From contig QEYB01001208.1 in NCBI GenBank assembly GCA_017562135.1, positions 310,001-374,000 of the forward strand: DNA of 64,000 nucleotides. The letters run 5' to 3'. Positions 1 to 12,700 of this stretch are shown in pieces; positions within the stretch are counted from its first letter, which is position 1, and every line of letters starts with the position of its first letter. The notes under the pieces were generated by a model. That model was given only the letters and a program-made list of their open reading frames with translations. It was not told the origin of the DNA and ran no database searches. The DNA comes from Dipylidium caninum (Eukaryota > Platyhelminthes > Cestoda > Cyclophyllidea > Dipylidiidae). The position numbers and the translations under genes are program-made.

Positions 1-3000
1 TAAATGCTTCTTCTCCGAGCCAACGCAACGTGGTGGTGATAATTACTTTATATAGGCAAAATTGCAGAAAACCTGAGCAGGGAAAAGTGTCAATGTGAAT
101 CTCGTCAGTCCTTCATAGTTGCGAAACAGATTTGAAAAAAAGTTACAAGGAAAGAATGCGAACTGTGCCTCTCACGAGGAAGATGAATAGCATCAACGAC
201 CGAAAAACGGAGTGGAGTTGCGTTATTTTCAAGACTTGCGGAGTATGCAAGGTCCACGCATTCGTTAATCAGTCAAAACAATTACAATTCATTAAAATCC
301 TTCTGAAGTATGAACTTTCCGTTGATTTTTCCCTTACCACTGATCTGGGAGATACAAAAAAATTAGGAATGGGAAATGGGACATCATCTTTGGGAAAATC
401 CTTTTTTTTGGCATAGAACTAAGTGGTGGAAATTAACTAAAGATACTTTTATGGTGTCCTCACGCGCTCCGAGGCATTATCAGGTCATCACGCACTCTTC
501 GCCTCACTGACAGCTCCTTCCTTGAGGTGACGGACGCATTTCAGCACTTTCATCCGCCGAGCGGCGCCCAGGCGCCCCGACTGGAGCACACGTTTCGGCC
601 TCGCGGCCCCCTCGCCCCGCACTCGCTGCAGCCCGTCCGGGGCGACTTGCCACCGCGCGCACGACGCTCTGCGGCTCTGCTGCGCATTCCCCTGTAGATT
701 AGTGAACGCGGTGTCCATGACTCCCCTCGACCTTCCCCTTCCGGGAATTTTCCACGAAATTGCGGCACACGACAGTGTACAGAAATATATCACCGGCAGA
801 AGACATTTGCGACCCCTAACGGGGATGTGGACGCCTTGCGGACGTAAAGCCATCGGAGATAGGCGAGGAATGTAAACTCACCCTTATGGTTTGTCTCTTT
901 CTCTTCACACCTAACGACACCTCGATAAAGTGTCGATGCCTGCTTCTAATACGATTGTTGGCACTAATCTTGATGGTACTTTTGACCCCAGATTAACCTG
1001 AAGAAACATTTTCGCCTTCATCTAATAATGCCGCTTTAGCATCACTGCGGTTTGTGATAGAAGACTTGCGCTTGAAAGGAATGTGAAGGTTTCAACTCCT
1101 CACTGGGCCCGCGTAGCATCGGAGTGGGCTGCACAGCACATTCGTACGGAAGTGCTCTCGTCGAAAAACCAATTCCTGAAGGAAGGCGCAGCTGAGAAAT
1201 TCCTCAGTCAAAGTGGCTAACAGTGTGTGGCCTTGGCCAAAAACACTTTTTTTTAACTTGCTAGTCCGCCCAGGGTTGCCAGAAGTACGGCGGCAGAGAG
1301 TTCTACACACGTGTATCCTCTCAAAGAAGCTACGATGCATGTGACCTGGCCGATAGTCGAAGAAACCGCCTCCTCCCCAACCCTCACCGCGTTCTCTCAC
1401 CGAGGTCGCGTTGCGAAGGAGGCAAACTCCGAGGTCACCAGCGCGGTCGGGCACGCAGAGGATCCGGTTGAGTGCCGCTGTGTGACTCGAGTCAGTTGTT
1501 AATTCGTCTTGGGTACGTTTTGTCTAAGGCAGTGTGTTCGGCTTTGCACCTCGAATCCCCCGACCGTTGGATATTCCTGCGATCATGATCAAACGAGTAC
1601 ATCTTCAGCCACAGGTTGAGGTTTATGCTAAAAGTAGGTCAAAATCTACAATCTTCACGTGTTCCTAACAGGTGCCAATAAAATTCGTTTAGCGTTGGTC
1701 CTTTGCCGCCACTTTTCACCTAATTATTTCCCCTAGATGAGGATGGAGCGGTCGAGTTGCGGTTGTTTGCAGTCAGTGGACAGCAGTAAGACCAGCCTCG
1801 ATTCACAGCGAGTCAGGCAAAGGCCTGAGCCACCATCCGGGCAGGGAATGCATGCATTTTTATCAAGGTCGAGGGTGTAGAAGCCAGCAAAATGCTTAGC
1901 ATTTCTTCGGTCTGTCCACGCAAATGCGCTGGTGGGTCGATTCCCTCTCCGTTGCACTGAATGCCCACGAATTTGGCACTAATTGACACGTGGGGTAGTT
2001 AAACCTCTCCCCAAACTTCACCGAGGGTCTCTGTCTGCTCCGAATTATTCACCCCCTTATTAACACCGCGTTTACTCACTCCAGAGGTATTTTGGGTGGT
2101 TGAATGACTCTCTCCGTCCCAAGTAATTCACAGTCAAGTCCACACCTCGGAATAGCGGCATTCAGCGGAGAAGGTTGAGCGCAGACGGGGTGCCTGGGGC
2201 GACGCTTTCATCCCCTGCCCCGACTGGTAGGACTTGAGAGCGGAGGAGTGGAAAGATACCCTCCGCCTTCTGCCTTCCTTCCCACGACAGCCGTCCATTG
2301 ACTTCGTCCCTTTCATTTGCTGGACCCGTCCGCCGTTGTACCCTGTGGTTGCATTGCCCCCCACCTTTACGACATGGAACGCGCTTGACTTCGGATCCGC
2401 CGCAGGAGAAACAGACGCCCGCTCTCTCTCGCATCTTCGGCGATTCTCCTGACAGGTATCAAATGAGTCCGCCATGTGTGCAGCGTCGTCGTCTCGGGGC
2501 AAATTTTCCTACGACTGGCTGTTGCGCCCTCGCAAATTTGCCTGATGTTATACCAGACAGGCTCTACCGATTGCTTCTTTTTCAGCATTAGTCCAACTTT
2601 CGTGAAGAAAAAGTCGGCAACCGAAGCGCCACTCGGACTTACGCTTAGTGGAGGGCATCTGCTGTTCCGACCTTTTTAATTTTGCGGCCACAACCACCGG
2701 TTACTTGGACCCGCAACATCTGGCAAAATAACTTATCCTCTGAGAGATTTTACTACTTTCGTGGGGTGAATTCAACTGTGGCAAAACTGGCCATGCCGAT
2801 AGAAGGTGGACGAGGCGCTAGGACGAACATGTATCCTCAGTTAAGCATTCACAGCTGGTTGCTTCACCTTTAGCGAAACTCCTCGTCGGATACGCCGAGT
2901 CGTTTCGACGCCTGCATCCAGCGGATCCACATTTGGTTGGTGCAGACACCTCATTGCACCAGGTAAGAATGACTTAGCGGCCGCGACGGCTGCTGCGCCG

Positions 3001-3802
3001 AGGTGAGAGACTGGTGGCGGTTGCATCAAGAGGCATAGGCGAGATGTTGGCCCAAGGAAGGTCACCATGGCCTCTCCCGCGCCCCGTTACTTCAACCCGC
3101 GGTCTGTTGCACTTCTACCGCGTGACAGACGACGTTGCTCAAAAGTGTCATGGCAGCGGCATGCACACGTGATGTTGGCAAGACGAGGGTGCCAGTCCAG
3201 TCCACTTTAGGTAATTGTCCTCTACAAATCCTGGTGTTTTTACAACTGGAGCATCTTCCCCTCAACTTGCCTCCCTGCGGATGAGCCGAGAATCCCTAGA
3301 ATGAATTTCGCGTCAACAATCTACGCTGCGACGGCTCCGGCTAGCTTTCTTAAAACAACTGATCCTAGTCAACATTCTGCTCATCACATTTCTCCCCTCC
3401 GCTCAGTGCATGTAAAAACATCTGCCTATTTGTGTCTCCCATCTAACACCGAAAGATCTACTGACGTTCACATCGGATCCCATCGCGAAATGCTTAATCA
3501 CTGCAGCCAGTGGCGCCTGCAACGCGATAGCATGTGAACGAGGTGGGATGCTCCTCCATCTCTGCCCCAAACACGACAAAAGGCGTCGGTTAAGCAATGC
3601 GTTGTGTATATTGGTTCAGCACAGGTTTAGTGTGTGTAGCGAATCCCATATAAAACAATCTATCTCTCCAGTGCTTAAAAAATTGCACATATGCTCGTCA
3701 CCAATGTGCATCGAGGGTGCTATTTACATGTGCTTGTTCTCACAAATGAGCCTTTGGTTCGGTGAAGAGGAGATTCTCCACGCACAGAGGAGGGAGAGAC
3801 GA
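1..3802. other. Spacer without recognised gene
   Basis: No conserved protein or RNA gene was recognised on either strand. The stretch around 540-720 is GC-rich and gives overlapping open frames on the minus strand, but these have biased composition and no family motif. The right edge is the stop codon of the minus-strand glucuronosyltransferase gene, so its 3' UTR should lie just to the left of 3803; no canonical AATAAA was picked out there. Confidence 0.5.
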
Positions 3803-6800
3803 TCACAAAAAGTCAGAAATTATAGGTTGGTTCGGTCTGTGTTTCGGTATCGGTGGGACATTCGTTTTAGTGTGCCAAACTAGAATCTAAAAGTAAAAGG
3901 AAGGGGATGAGACGTTTACGAGTAGAACTCGCCGAGTACTGGAAGAAGAAGATGCAGGCTGCAAGTGCAACATCAATCATAGAAAGCAGAAGAGACCCTC
4001 GGCTTCCTGCTGTCAACTGATCCACTGCCCCAAATTCCACCGATGCTGCTTAGGTGGTAGCGGTCTCACCAGTGAAACCCCGTGCCAACTTACGCGGATG
4101 CACAAATTCTGTTAGTAAACAACTGTCGGCTCAACCACCAATTTTAAGGACGAACCCGTCCTCCGCGGAGTGATGTGTAACAATGCGCCGGGGTAGATGG
4201 GTGGCACACCATCAGCCGCCCGAATACACACACAAACGCACTTAAAGCCCTCGAGTTCATTTTTCGCACAACCATTTCGTAAACGAACTTTGATTCGGCA
4301 ACATCTGAGGGGGGCTCTCGAGTCACCTATGCGTACAGTCTGCTGGCAGGACGAAACAGCAGCCTTGGTTGAGAATTATCCGCTTGAGAAGTCGGTCACT
4401 CTCAAGTTAGCTGTTTTGGATGAAGTTCCCCTCCTCCAACAAGTAAATAAAGGCCGCAAGAGAAATGAAGAGGAGGTGAGGGGCAACACTCACTGTCGAC
4501 CGGAGAGGGGATGTAGTGTTCTGCTCCAGCCAACTTTCTCATTCCCCCATAAATCACTTCTGTCCTCATTTCGGGGATCTCGTGGGCAGTGTGAATCCAG
4601 CTTGGGGTTTGGCCCTCCTCTCCCGCTGCTTCGCACGCTCACCACCACCCGCGAATGGGTGCCATTTTGGTACGCACTGTGGCAAGAGCCTCTCTTATTA
4701 GCACACCTCCTTCCATCTGGCAGCGTTTAATTCAAGATTTCGCTGAGGTGTCTCCCACTTTCATTCACCGCCATGCAACTTTCGCCGTACGAATATGGGA
4801 AATTGAGAGGAATCTATCAAAGATGCCATTTTTATTTTTAACACATGCGCTTCAGTCCTTCTAGCTCTGTTTATTCGGCAACAATGACTTTAAGCCCATT
4901 ATCGGGATTGTTGTGACCCGGACCAACGGCCCGAAACAACGTGGACTTATAGAAGGGGAAATACGGGCTAATTTTACGTCGGAGTTGTACTGTTGCGGCT
5001 TTCCGGCCGCAAGGCCACACACAAACACACCCACACACAGATATAACTCATAGGCAAACAACGAAAACATGCCAAATAGCTGGTATGTAGAGTTGTAGCA
5101 TTATGTATCTTTTCCTTTTCGTGAACAGCGCCAACCTGGTTGGAACCGACCATAACGGTAAATAATTCACCGGTTTTATAGTTAGTTTAATTTCCAGTCG
5201 AACTAAATTCCGTCTAGCTGAGTCGTTTTATTATTATTCAACCATTTTTGCCTCCAAAGCATAATAAGGGAGCAACAGGTAACATTCACATATGTTTGGG
5301 GTCGTTGAGAAGGCGAATGAGATTAAAAGAGAAAAATAAGACCCGCAATCACTCACTTTTGAGCATCCGTTGGCCCGAGGCTCGAGATCGAGAGCGGATT
5401 TGAAGCCAACTTGGGAGAGAAAAGTACCCTCCTGTTGTTCCACATGTTTGTAGTCGAAGGAAGCATTGGGATAAAGGAAAAGAAGATCCAGATTAACAGC
5501 AAAGGCGGCCATGTCAATGGGGAAGGTGCGGTGAGGCTTGTAGCCTGCCCAGAAACCCAGTATGCGGGAGGGCTCGTCGGGTGCAGTGATGCAGCCCTCC
5601 CAACTACTGCCACCAACTATCCCCACCGGCCATGTGGCGCCTTGACGCAAATTCCGCATCTGTAACAGACACACGAAAGGAGAAGATTCTTCGTATGACA
5701 GGCCGTCGCCGCAACTCAAATCATACGCAGACCCTAGCTCAACATTACAGTCCCAGTTATTGGGTATGTATTTACATAAGCATGGACAAAGGAGGCGTTC
5801 ACTTAAATCGGGCTTCCACCGGGTCGAGTGTGACATAATGTCTACGAACGGGACATTGACGTACTTTTCGGTTTATTGGTAATGAATAAAGAAGATAATC
5901 AGCATAATAAGCAGACTGAGAGGGAGGTGCCAAATTAATGGATATGAGTTAAAACACCCTAGTTTGAATTTAATTGGTACATTTTGACTCGTTTGATATC
6001 AATAATCGAAGTAATGCTAATAAACTCTTACCGTAAGTTCATCTAACAGACCTTTTAAAATCGCAACGTGGCCTCATTCAAATCTCGTCAATTCTTTCAT
6101 TTTAATTTCCTAAGAGATAACAGTGTCACTGAAATGTGTGGAACAGAGACGTTTATGGTAAACCAAAAGAGACGTTAATTATTACACTTAACATTGAAAA
6201 TACGTTAAAAGGGATGTGGCTCAGATGCTCACTTCATCAAAAATTCGAGGATCGTACGTATTATCATCGTCAGCGAAGTACACCACACCTCTATCTTTCC
6301 CTTTGACAAGATTATCTCGGAGCCACTTCAGTCCGGCATTTCGTTGGTTGCTTCCTTTAATGTGATATCGTTTATCTCTTGGCGATACGGCATTCAAATG
6401 CGTAGATGGGACTTTACATTCGTTCAGGAAATTAGAAACAAGGCTTAAAGGTGAAAAGATAGCAAGCATTAGAAACAAAAATGATGGTAAAAAACTCGAG
6501 AGTTGTGGTAGCTAAACATTAATGGCAGCTTTTAAATGATGGATCTTAGGTCAATTACTCAGGGAAAGCGTATAATTGGAAAGAGCAAATTCTTAAATAA
6601 TTGACGAGAAGTGTGCGCAAGTAAAAAATTTACATTAATGACATATAAAATGAGAAAACCAACAAGAGTACTTTGCCAGAAGGTGCTAGTTGCAAATATT
6701 TACGCACAGGTGCAAGGCTATATACACTATAAAGATGTTTTCCAAAAGCAGATGGAAACAAACGATGATTAAATATTACGGTACTAAAATCCAAAAATTT

Positions 6801-7050
6801 GTTACAGTGCGCACACCCACTCGGTTTTGTTTTGCGAGTCTTCGACGACTATCCAGTGAATATTATCGACCAGCGAAAGCGTGTTGCAAAGTCTGACTAA
6901 CTCCGGTTTTTGAGTGATTCGGTAAAAGGTTGGGGTGATAACATAAATAATAACCTTGGGATCTGGGCGATAAACAAGTTGGATCGTGGCAAACGTAAGT
7001 ACGACAATTAGGAACCACACCAAGGCCCTACGCCGAACCACCGAGTACAT
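3803..7050 (-). CDS. B3GAT3: Galactosylgalactosylxylosylprotein 3-beta-glucuronosyltransferase (B3GAT / GlcAT family)
   Basis: Minus-strand gene with four coding exons: 7050-6815, 6443-6233, 5659-5357 and 3886-3803. All phases agree and give 277 residues. Family role: transfers glucuronic acid from UDP-GlcA to terminal galactose, completing the proteoglycan linker in the Golgi. The protein opens with a short cytosolic tail and one hydrophobic signal-anchor (residues about 9-26), giving a type II membrane protein. The catalytic domain begins almost at once with VITPTFYR. Exon 2 carries the DXD metal/UDP site FADDDNTYD and the preceding GSNQRNAGLKWLR. Exon 3 has WPVGIVGG, then FPIDMAAFAV, then a glutamate in QQEGTFLSQ at the catalytic-base position, then LEPRANGCSK. 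Exon 4 gives the family ending ILVWHTKT. Donors are GTGCGC, GTGAGC and GTGAGT. The stem is very short compared with vertebrate enzymes. The symbol marks the family; assignment between GlcAT-I and GlcAT-P/S is not settled. Confidence 0.92.
3887..5356 (-). other. Intron 3 of the glucuronosyltransferase gene
   Basis: This 1.47-kb intron separates the exon ending in NGCSK from the terminal exon beginning ILVWHTKT. It has a GTGAGT donor and a TTTTAG acceptor. A plus-strand open frame at 4197-4730 lies inside it, but it has no recognisable domain and a composition that looks like chance. Confidence 0.75.
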
Positions 7051-9714
7051 AACTTGAAAATTGGCCTAGTTACAAGCTTACGGTGTCGATTAGCTTAAAG
7101 AAATTTGTCCTTGAAATCAGGTTTAGATAATCAACAGCTTTTAGTAGCAATAATTTAACCTCGCAGCTTTTTGCTTTCAACGTACAATGATTGTCCACTT
7201 TGCATTTTTAGCGGCGTAAAAATATTATATGGAATTTAAAAGTTTTACTATTTTTAAAAAAATTACTTAAGAAATCAAAATTTTTTTCTGTTTAATTTAG
7301 TTTTGGATTTTTATTTACTTTAGAGCAATGCGAATTTACTTCTACATTACACGGGACATCCGATTATAAGGTTTTTTGGTAGGCAAGAATTACCACGATT
7401 GAGGACACTCGAGTCCATCTGTTTCAACACAAACTGAGCTACGTGAGTATCGGCCTATATATTGTAACGAAGTTACATTTTTATTTCCTAATGAGCATCA
7501 TCAGACCGCTCGTGTCTTTCGACTGAATATGCACATTGATCATTAATTATTACTTACCGTCGCTTGCAATTTTTACCAATTTTGTTCTCCTTACTCTAAC
7601 TTTGAAGATGGCGGCTCTTAAGGTTTCTAATCACGTTGTGGTTATGTGTTAGATAATAAATAACACCTCACGTATGTATTTGTTCCTTCTCTGTGCTCCA
7701 GTGACTTGAGACTGGAATTAAGAGCAGGTGGTCCCTCTTCCTTGATTTACGGGATCTAATACTAGATTTCCTCCTCACTATTGCCTTACCTGCCAGTTTA
7801 TGTCGGATAATGCCAACGCACCATGAAATCGTCTCACCGCGATTAATGGATATCCATATGATTTCTCACTTTGAGGGTAGCTATAGTAAGTTGCGACATC
7901 TCAGTCTCCGTATTCCACTAACGCTATAAAATGAGATACTTCAATTTGAGGCGAAACATATTGCGAAAGCAGATTTATGATAATCGGATATTCAGTGCGT
8001 TTTAAGGAAATGCCTTTCGATTCCAGTGTAACTCAGCAGTATTATAAATAGGCATTCAATATGTAATTTTCATACTATCCTCTCAGGTGTATAGGCGGCT
8101 AAAACAACTGAGAAAGTCCTAGCTTTCTCGGAGGAAAACCAATCAGTCTGTCCCCATGTGGCTCGAGAACTTTTCGTAGTACCGAGTCGCCTTTATCGTC
8201 TACACTGAACACCATCAGAGGTGAAGTTTATCGCCTATAAATACGATCTCATACACAACAGACTTCGAGGTGGAATGGACTATTGAAGGAGCAATAGTCT
8301 TCCCGTTAAATCGTTCAGATTTCACCTCCACATAAATGAACATTCGGAACTTTATTCAGTCTCCATGATTGTCCCAACTCTTTAATGCATTCAAGTCCCC
8401 TTCATTTATTAGGCTCGTATGGCCCACAAACCCTCGCTGCATGCTTTACCATGCACAAGTTTTTCTCGTCGCCGTTTTCGTGGGTGGGAGTCCATTGACA
8501 TGACCTTCTTTTATCTGTTCGCCTGCCCCACCTTCGCGTTAATGATGGGTCCTGTGCCTTATTTAATTAAGGTCTGAGACGCGACCTGGGACACAAAGAA
8601 CTTTGTGAGATAATTGGCCCTGGTTTTTCAGGACATCGGCCCGTTTCGGTGTCCATTTGGTGTTGTAGGTCTACCGTTAAGCGGCGGCCAAGCACGCGAA
8701 TGAGACCGAATTTTCACCGATTTTTACCCTGTTACGACGCAGGTCGAGGTACCGTGTGGATGACTGTTGAAGGTTTTAGGTTTAAAAGTCTAATTCCCCC
8801 CCCCCCCGAACTAAGTCGTAGGATTTGTCTCGCTTTCGAGTCTACCGAGGCTCCAAATTCCCTGACAAACATTTTCTTATTTGCGCCTGAAAAAAAGGAA
8901 TTCTAAACTGCTACAAGGGGAATGAGGAAGTCTCGTAACCGATAATGGTGAGAAGCCGAAATGCACGGGTAAAGTTGTCGCCAGCTACGTGAGTACGAAA
9001 GCACTTCAATACAAATGCAGTTCGAAACCTTTCAGCTGCGAACGAGAAGGCCGGAAAGATCTTGCTGGCAGTTTGTTTGTACGCGACGATTGTTTCTCAA
9101 CTAAACGCTTTGCTTACCAGGATTAAATACTGTTGACACTGATTCAGCTTCCTTTTCATATCAAATTACTTCTCCGATTTGCTCTCACACGTGGAACACT
9201 TTCCCAGCTCCGTAATTTAAACTGCGATTCCTGCGAATTTCTTCACACAACAACTGCGCAAAATAGTCAGTAAGAAAGAAGTCAATTTTCCCGCTGACGC
9301 TTCACATGGTGCTCTGATAACTGCCATCACCTCCACCGGAAGCTCATGATGCTGTGTTGCCCGAATTCTTTCCTCGAAAAAAGGAAAAAAGTCGGTGCAT
9401 CATTTACTCGTCCCGAGCCTTGGAAAGGGTCCTAAATCGCGTCGGACGACGAGATTCGACAGGATAAAGGAAATGGCAATAACGCCTTTATCTATAGTAA
9501 CAAGTTTAGCAGTAGTCCTTTCACGTGGTCAGAAGAGAGAAGAGATGAAGAGGCGAGGATACAAGTAACGGGAGAGAGGGTGGAAGGGGGCGGGGCAGGA
9601 GGTAAAGCGACGACAGTGGCAGTGGTGATGCTGTTATGTACACACAGACGCACGTAGACCGACAGATACACGGTAAAGGGGAGGACAGCAGGGGCGCAAG
9701 AGACCGACGGACAA
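7051..9714. other. Intergenic spacer between two minus-strand genes
   Basis: This holds the upstream region of the glucuronosyltransferase (ATG at 7050) and the presumed 3' UTR of the BAHD1-like gene (stop at 9715). It is AT-rich from about 7100 to 8400. A run of 12 C lies at 8796-8807. No further gene was recognised on either strand. Confidence 0.5.
8796..8807. repeat. Poly(C) tract, 12 nt
   Basis: A run of twelve C residues in the spacer. Such runs are prone to length errors in assemblies. Confidence 0.9.
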
Positions 9715-12700
9715 TTAGGAGGAGAGGAAGGTGTGCGATGGCTGAGGCGAGGTGGGCGAGGGCGAGGGCGTAGACGTAGGAACAGCGTCAGGAGGGGAAG
9801 GTTTGAGGGATTTGTCAGATTTCCTCGGTAATGGCGTGATGGGTGTGCTCCTGAGGGCCAACGCGATCTGCTCGCCGTGGTCGCCCCAGTTGATGGATAG
9901 ATCCGCCGACGTCTCGAGTATCAGCCTTCCATTCGGTATCTCTCCCTCGGCCTCAGCCAGTGGTGCTTCCAGCCCGCCCTCTTCTGGCGCCGTTCCCTCT
10001 TTCGTGTGAAGGATCACCGGAGGTGGCAATGGCGATGTGGAAGGAGCAGAAACTGTGGGAGAAGAGGCGTTATTCGAAGATTGTGCCAGACTCAAGACAT
10101 CCGGTTGATTTTGCTGAGATTGCTTGATGGTGGAATGACCGACACCACCATTGTCGCTGCCATTGCTGCTATTTTCATTGGTGAGCGATTTCAAATGTCG
10201 TATTATTCTGCGAGAGCGGAAATCATACCAAGCACGACAAAGGAACACGTTCGATGGGGTTGCGTCTTCTGGAAACTCAGAGATATCAGACGTAGAAAAC
10301 TAAACGTAAAAGAAACAATGTTTTTTTTTTTTCAAATGCGAAACTGCTTATCTCCAAATCGTGCCTCGCCGTGGCGAGCTCCTGTTTTCTTAATAACTGA
10401 TCCATGAATCGAAAAATTAATATCCTGGGTGCTAACTCCCACAAGCCTTAAAGCAACATCTCGGGTTGAGTGGGCGTACTTTTCTCCTGGCTTGTAAGGG
10501 CTCCTCAAGCATGCCACACGCATGACGACCAGTCACTGCTAGCACGCACACGAAACAGGCATCTACTGTGGGACAGTTTTCAGCAAATTGTGGCCATGAA
10601 CACCGCTGCTTCATTGTTGAGCTTTTCCAAACCGCAAAGGATACATCGACTCTAATGATCGCCCTTATAAGACGCATTTAACATTGTACAAATTCGTGAA
10701 AAAGTAACTGTAGTGACAGATTAAAGTAGTAGTGAAAGTATGAGCGTTAACCCTTATTAAGCCAAACGAATTACAAGATGGAAAAGAATTTGACGAAAAG
10801 GAAGAGGTAGTTGAAGGTGCCTAATGTCCCAGAAAGCAGAGATATTAGGCACACACGATTAAAAAAAGCACTGTTACTAAAAGGTTAGGAGCGATAAAAA
10901 TAAGTGGGAGTGCGGGAGCTGCTGGCATCAAAACCACCGAAGGCCACTTTATTAACCGAACTATCAAATGTTGAAATAAGACAGCAGTGTACGTGCAATA
11001 GGGAAGGCAAATGACGTCGGAAAACTCACAGGGGAGAGAGTGCGAGGGTCAAAAAGTAGTGAAATCCTCTAAAGACGGATGGCACAGGGAGTCACAAAAG
11101 ACACTCTTTAAAAATGTTCAACCATAAGGATAGTGGCGCCGAAAGTCGACCCAACAACCCCTTTTGATGGCACTTTGAAAAACATGAGATAAAAATGACT
11201 GAAAGCTGTGTCTATTAGGTGAATATTTAAAAAAACAATGCACCATAAACCCATGACCGACGGGTTTAAAGATCTCACATTTGGTAATTGGGATTATTAA
11301 AGAAAGAGCACACGGAACAGAGGTTGGCGCAAAGCCTACGATATCGGCAGAATCGGAATGCCGTCAGAAGCAGACTCAAGCGAGTTTTGACATAGTAAGC
11401 TAAATATAAACCAGCCCACACTTTACTGGAAGCTTGATAAACACTGCGCTAAAGTAGCCATGACTCGAACATGCAAACATATTCAGCAATTAGAAGGTAT
11501 CTTTAGATTGCCTGTCTCACCTCCTGAGTTGCCGAAATTGGGACGACACGAGCAAGACCTATCAGCAAAATTTCCACCAGGCCAAATGGATGTTTTAATG
11601 GCAAAAGGACAAAAATGTCAAGAGACATGAAAAGAAGGTCACAAGTTCAAAGCTTTTTGACAAGTGGTCTTAATTTCAGTGATGCTGTTAAAATGGTATT
11701 ACAAGTGTTCCCCTTTTGACAACAAGCTAACAACAAACCTCTCAAGCAAGTTAATTGGGCTTGTGAAAATGTTGAATCATAAAAAGCAGCGTAAAACACA
11801 GAGCACGATATTTCCAGTCACACAATAAACCTGAGTACTTCCGGAAGTTGTCCCAGCATCGAGAGGTGCGGCGGTGGAGAGCCGTGGGACCACAGAAGTC
11901 GGTCGACGATGAGTGCGAGACTCCTATTGAAGCGAAAACAAAAAATTGGAACCAGGAGGGTTTAAAGGAACACAAAGAGATTCAGTAATGGGAACTTAGG
12001 GGGTAAAAAACGCCACCGTTTAACAAAATCACAATTCACCATAGGCTGAATTTATTTTTCTACTTGCCAAGGTTTTTTTCTGTAGTCAGATCATGATAAT
12101 GGGCAAAGCTATTCCTGTGCAATACTTCTCTCAGCATAGACGGTATTTGGATGAAGGCACCCATATTGTGCGCATATGAAGCAAAAATGAAAAGAGAATC
12201 ACAAACGCACAGTGCAGAAATGCCAACTGACATACTTGGAGGTAATGGAGCAAAATTACTTCCTACGGTACCCCATACGCGAAGCACAATAAATAGACTT
12301 GTGCTGCGGGGAGTCAATTGCGCAGAAAAACGGCACTTTCAATGGCGGATGCCTGTAGCTGAATTAACTAGCAATTAGCTGCACCGACGTCATGCTGAAC
12401 ACAGTCGCTTTACTCGTGGACTTTAAGATTTTAGCAGACAGAAGCGAATTTGTCACAATCTTCAGGAAATAATAATTTTGTATGTGGTCGATGAAGTTGA
12501 TGCCTTTGAAATCTTACTGATAAGAAGTGTTTATGGTTCAAAAAAGACATAAAATTAGTGGCGAATTTGAGCTGAATAGGTGGGGAAATATTACAATTCA
12601 CTTTGTTCTTATTATACCAAAGAAATTATGTTTTCACTGTCTTCGCGCTTCGATTTGCACAGAACGTAAGTATAGAGTAGCCCAAAAGCAACCATCGTCC

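Noticed and set aside
488..853. Minus-strand open frame of 121 codons in a GC-rich patch
   Set aside because: Overlapping frames are open too, as expected from GC-rich DNA; no motif was seen.
4197..4730. Plus-strand open frame of 177 codons
   Set aside because: It lies wholly inside the glucuronosyltransferase intron, has no recognised domain and has a low-quality composition.
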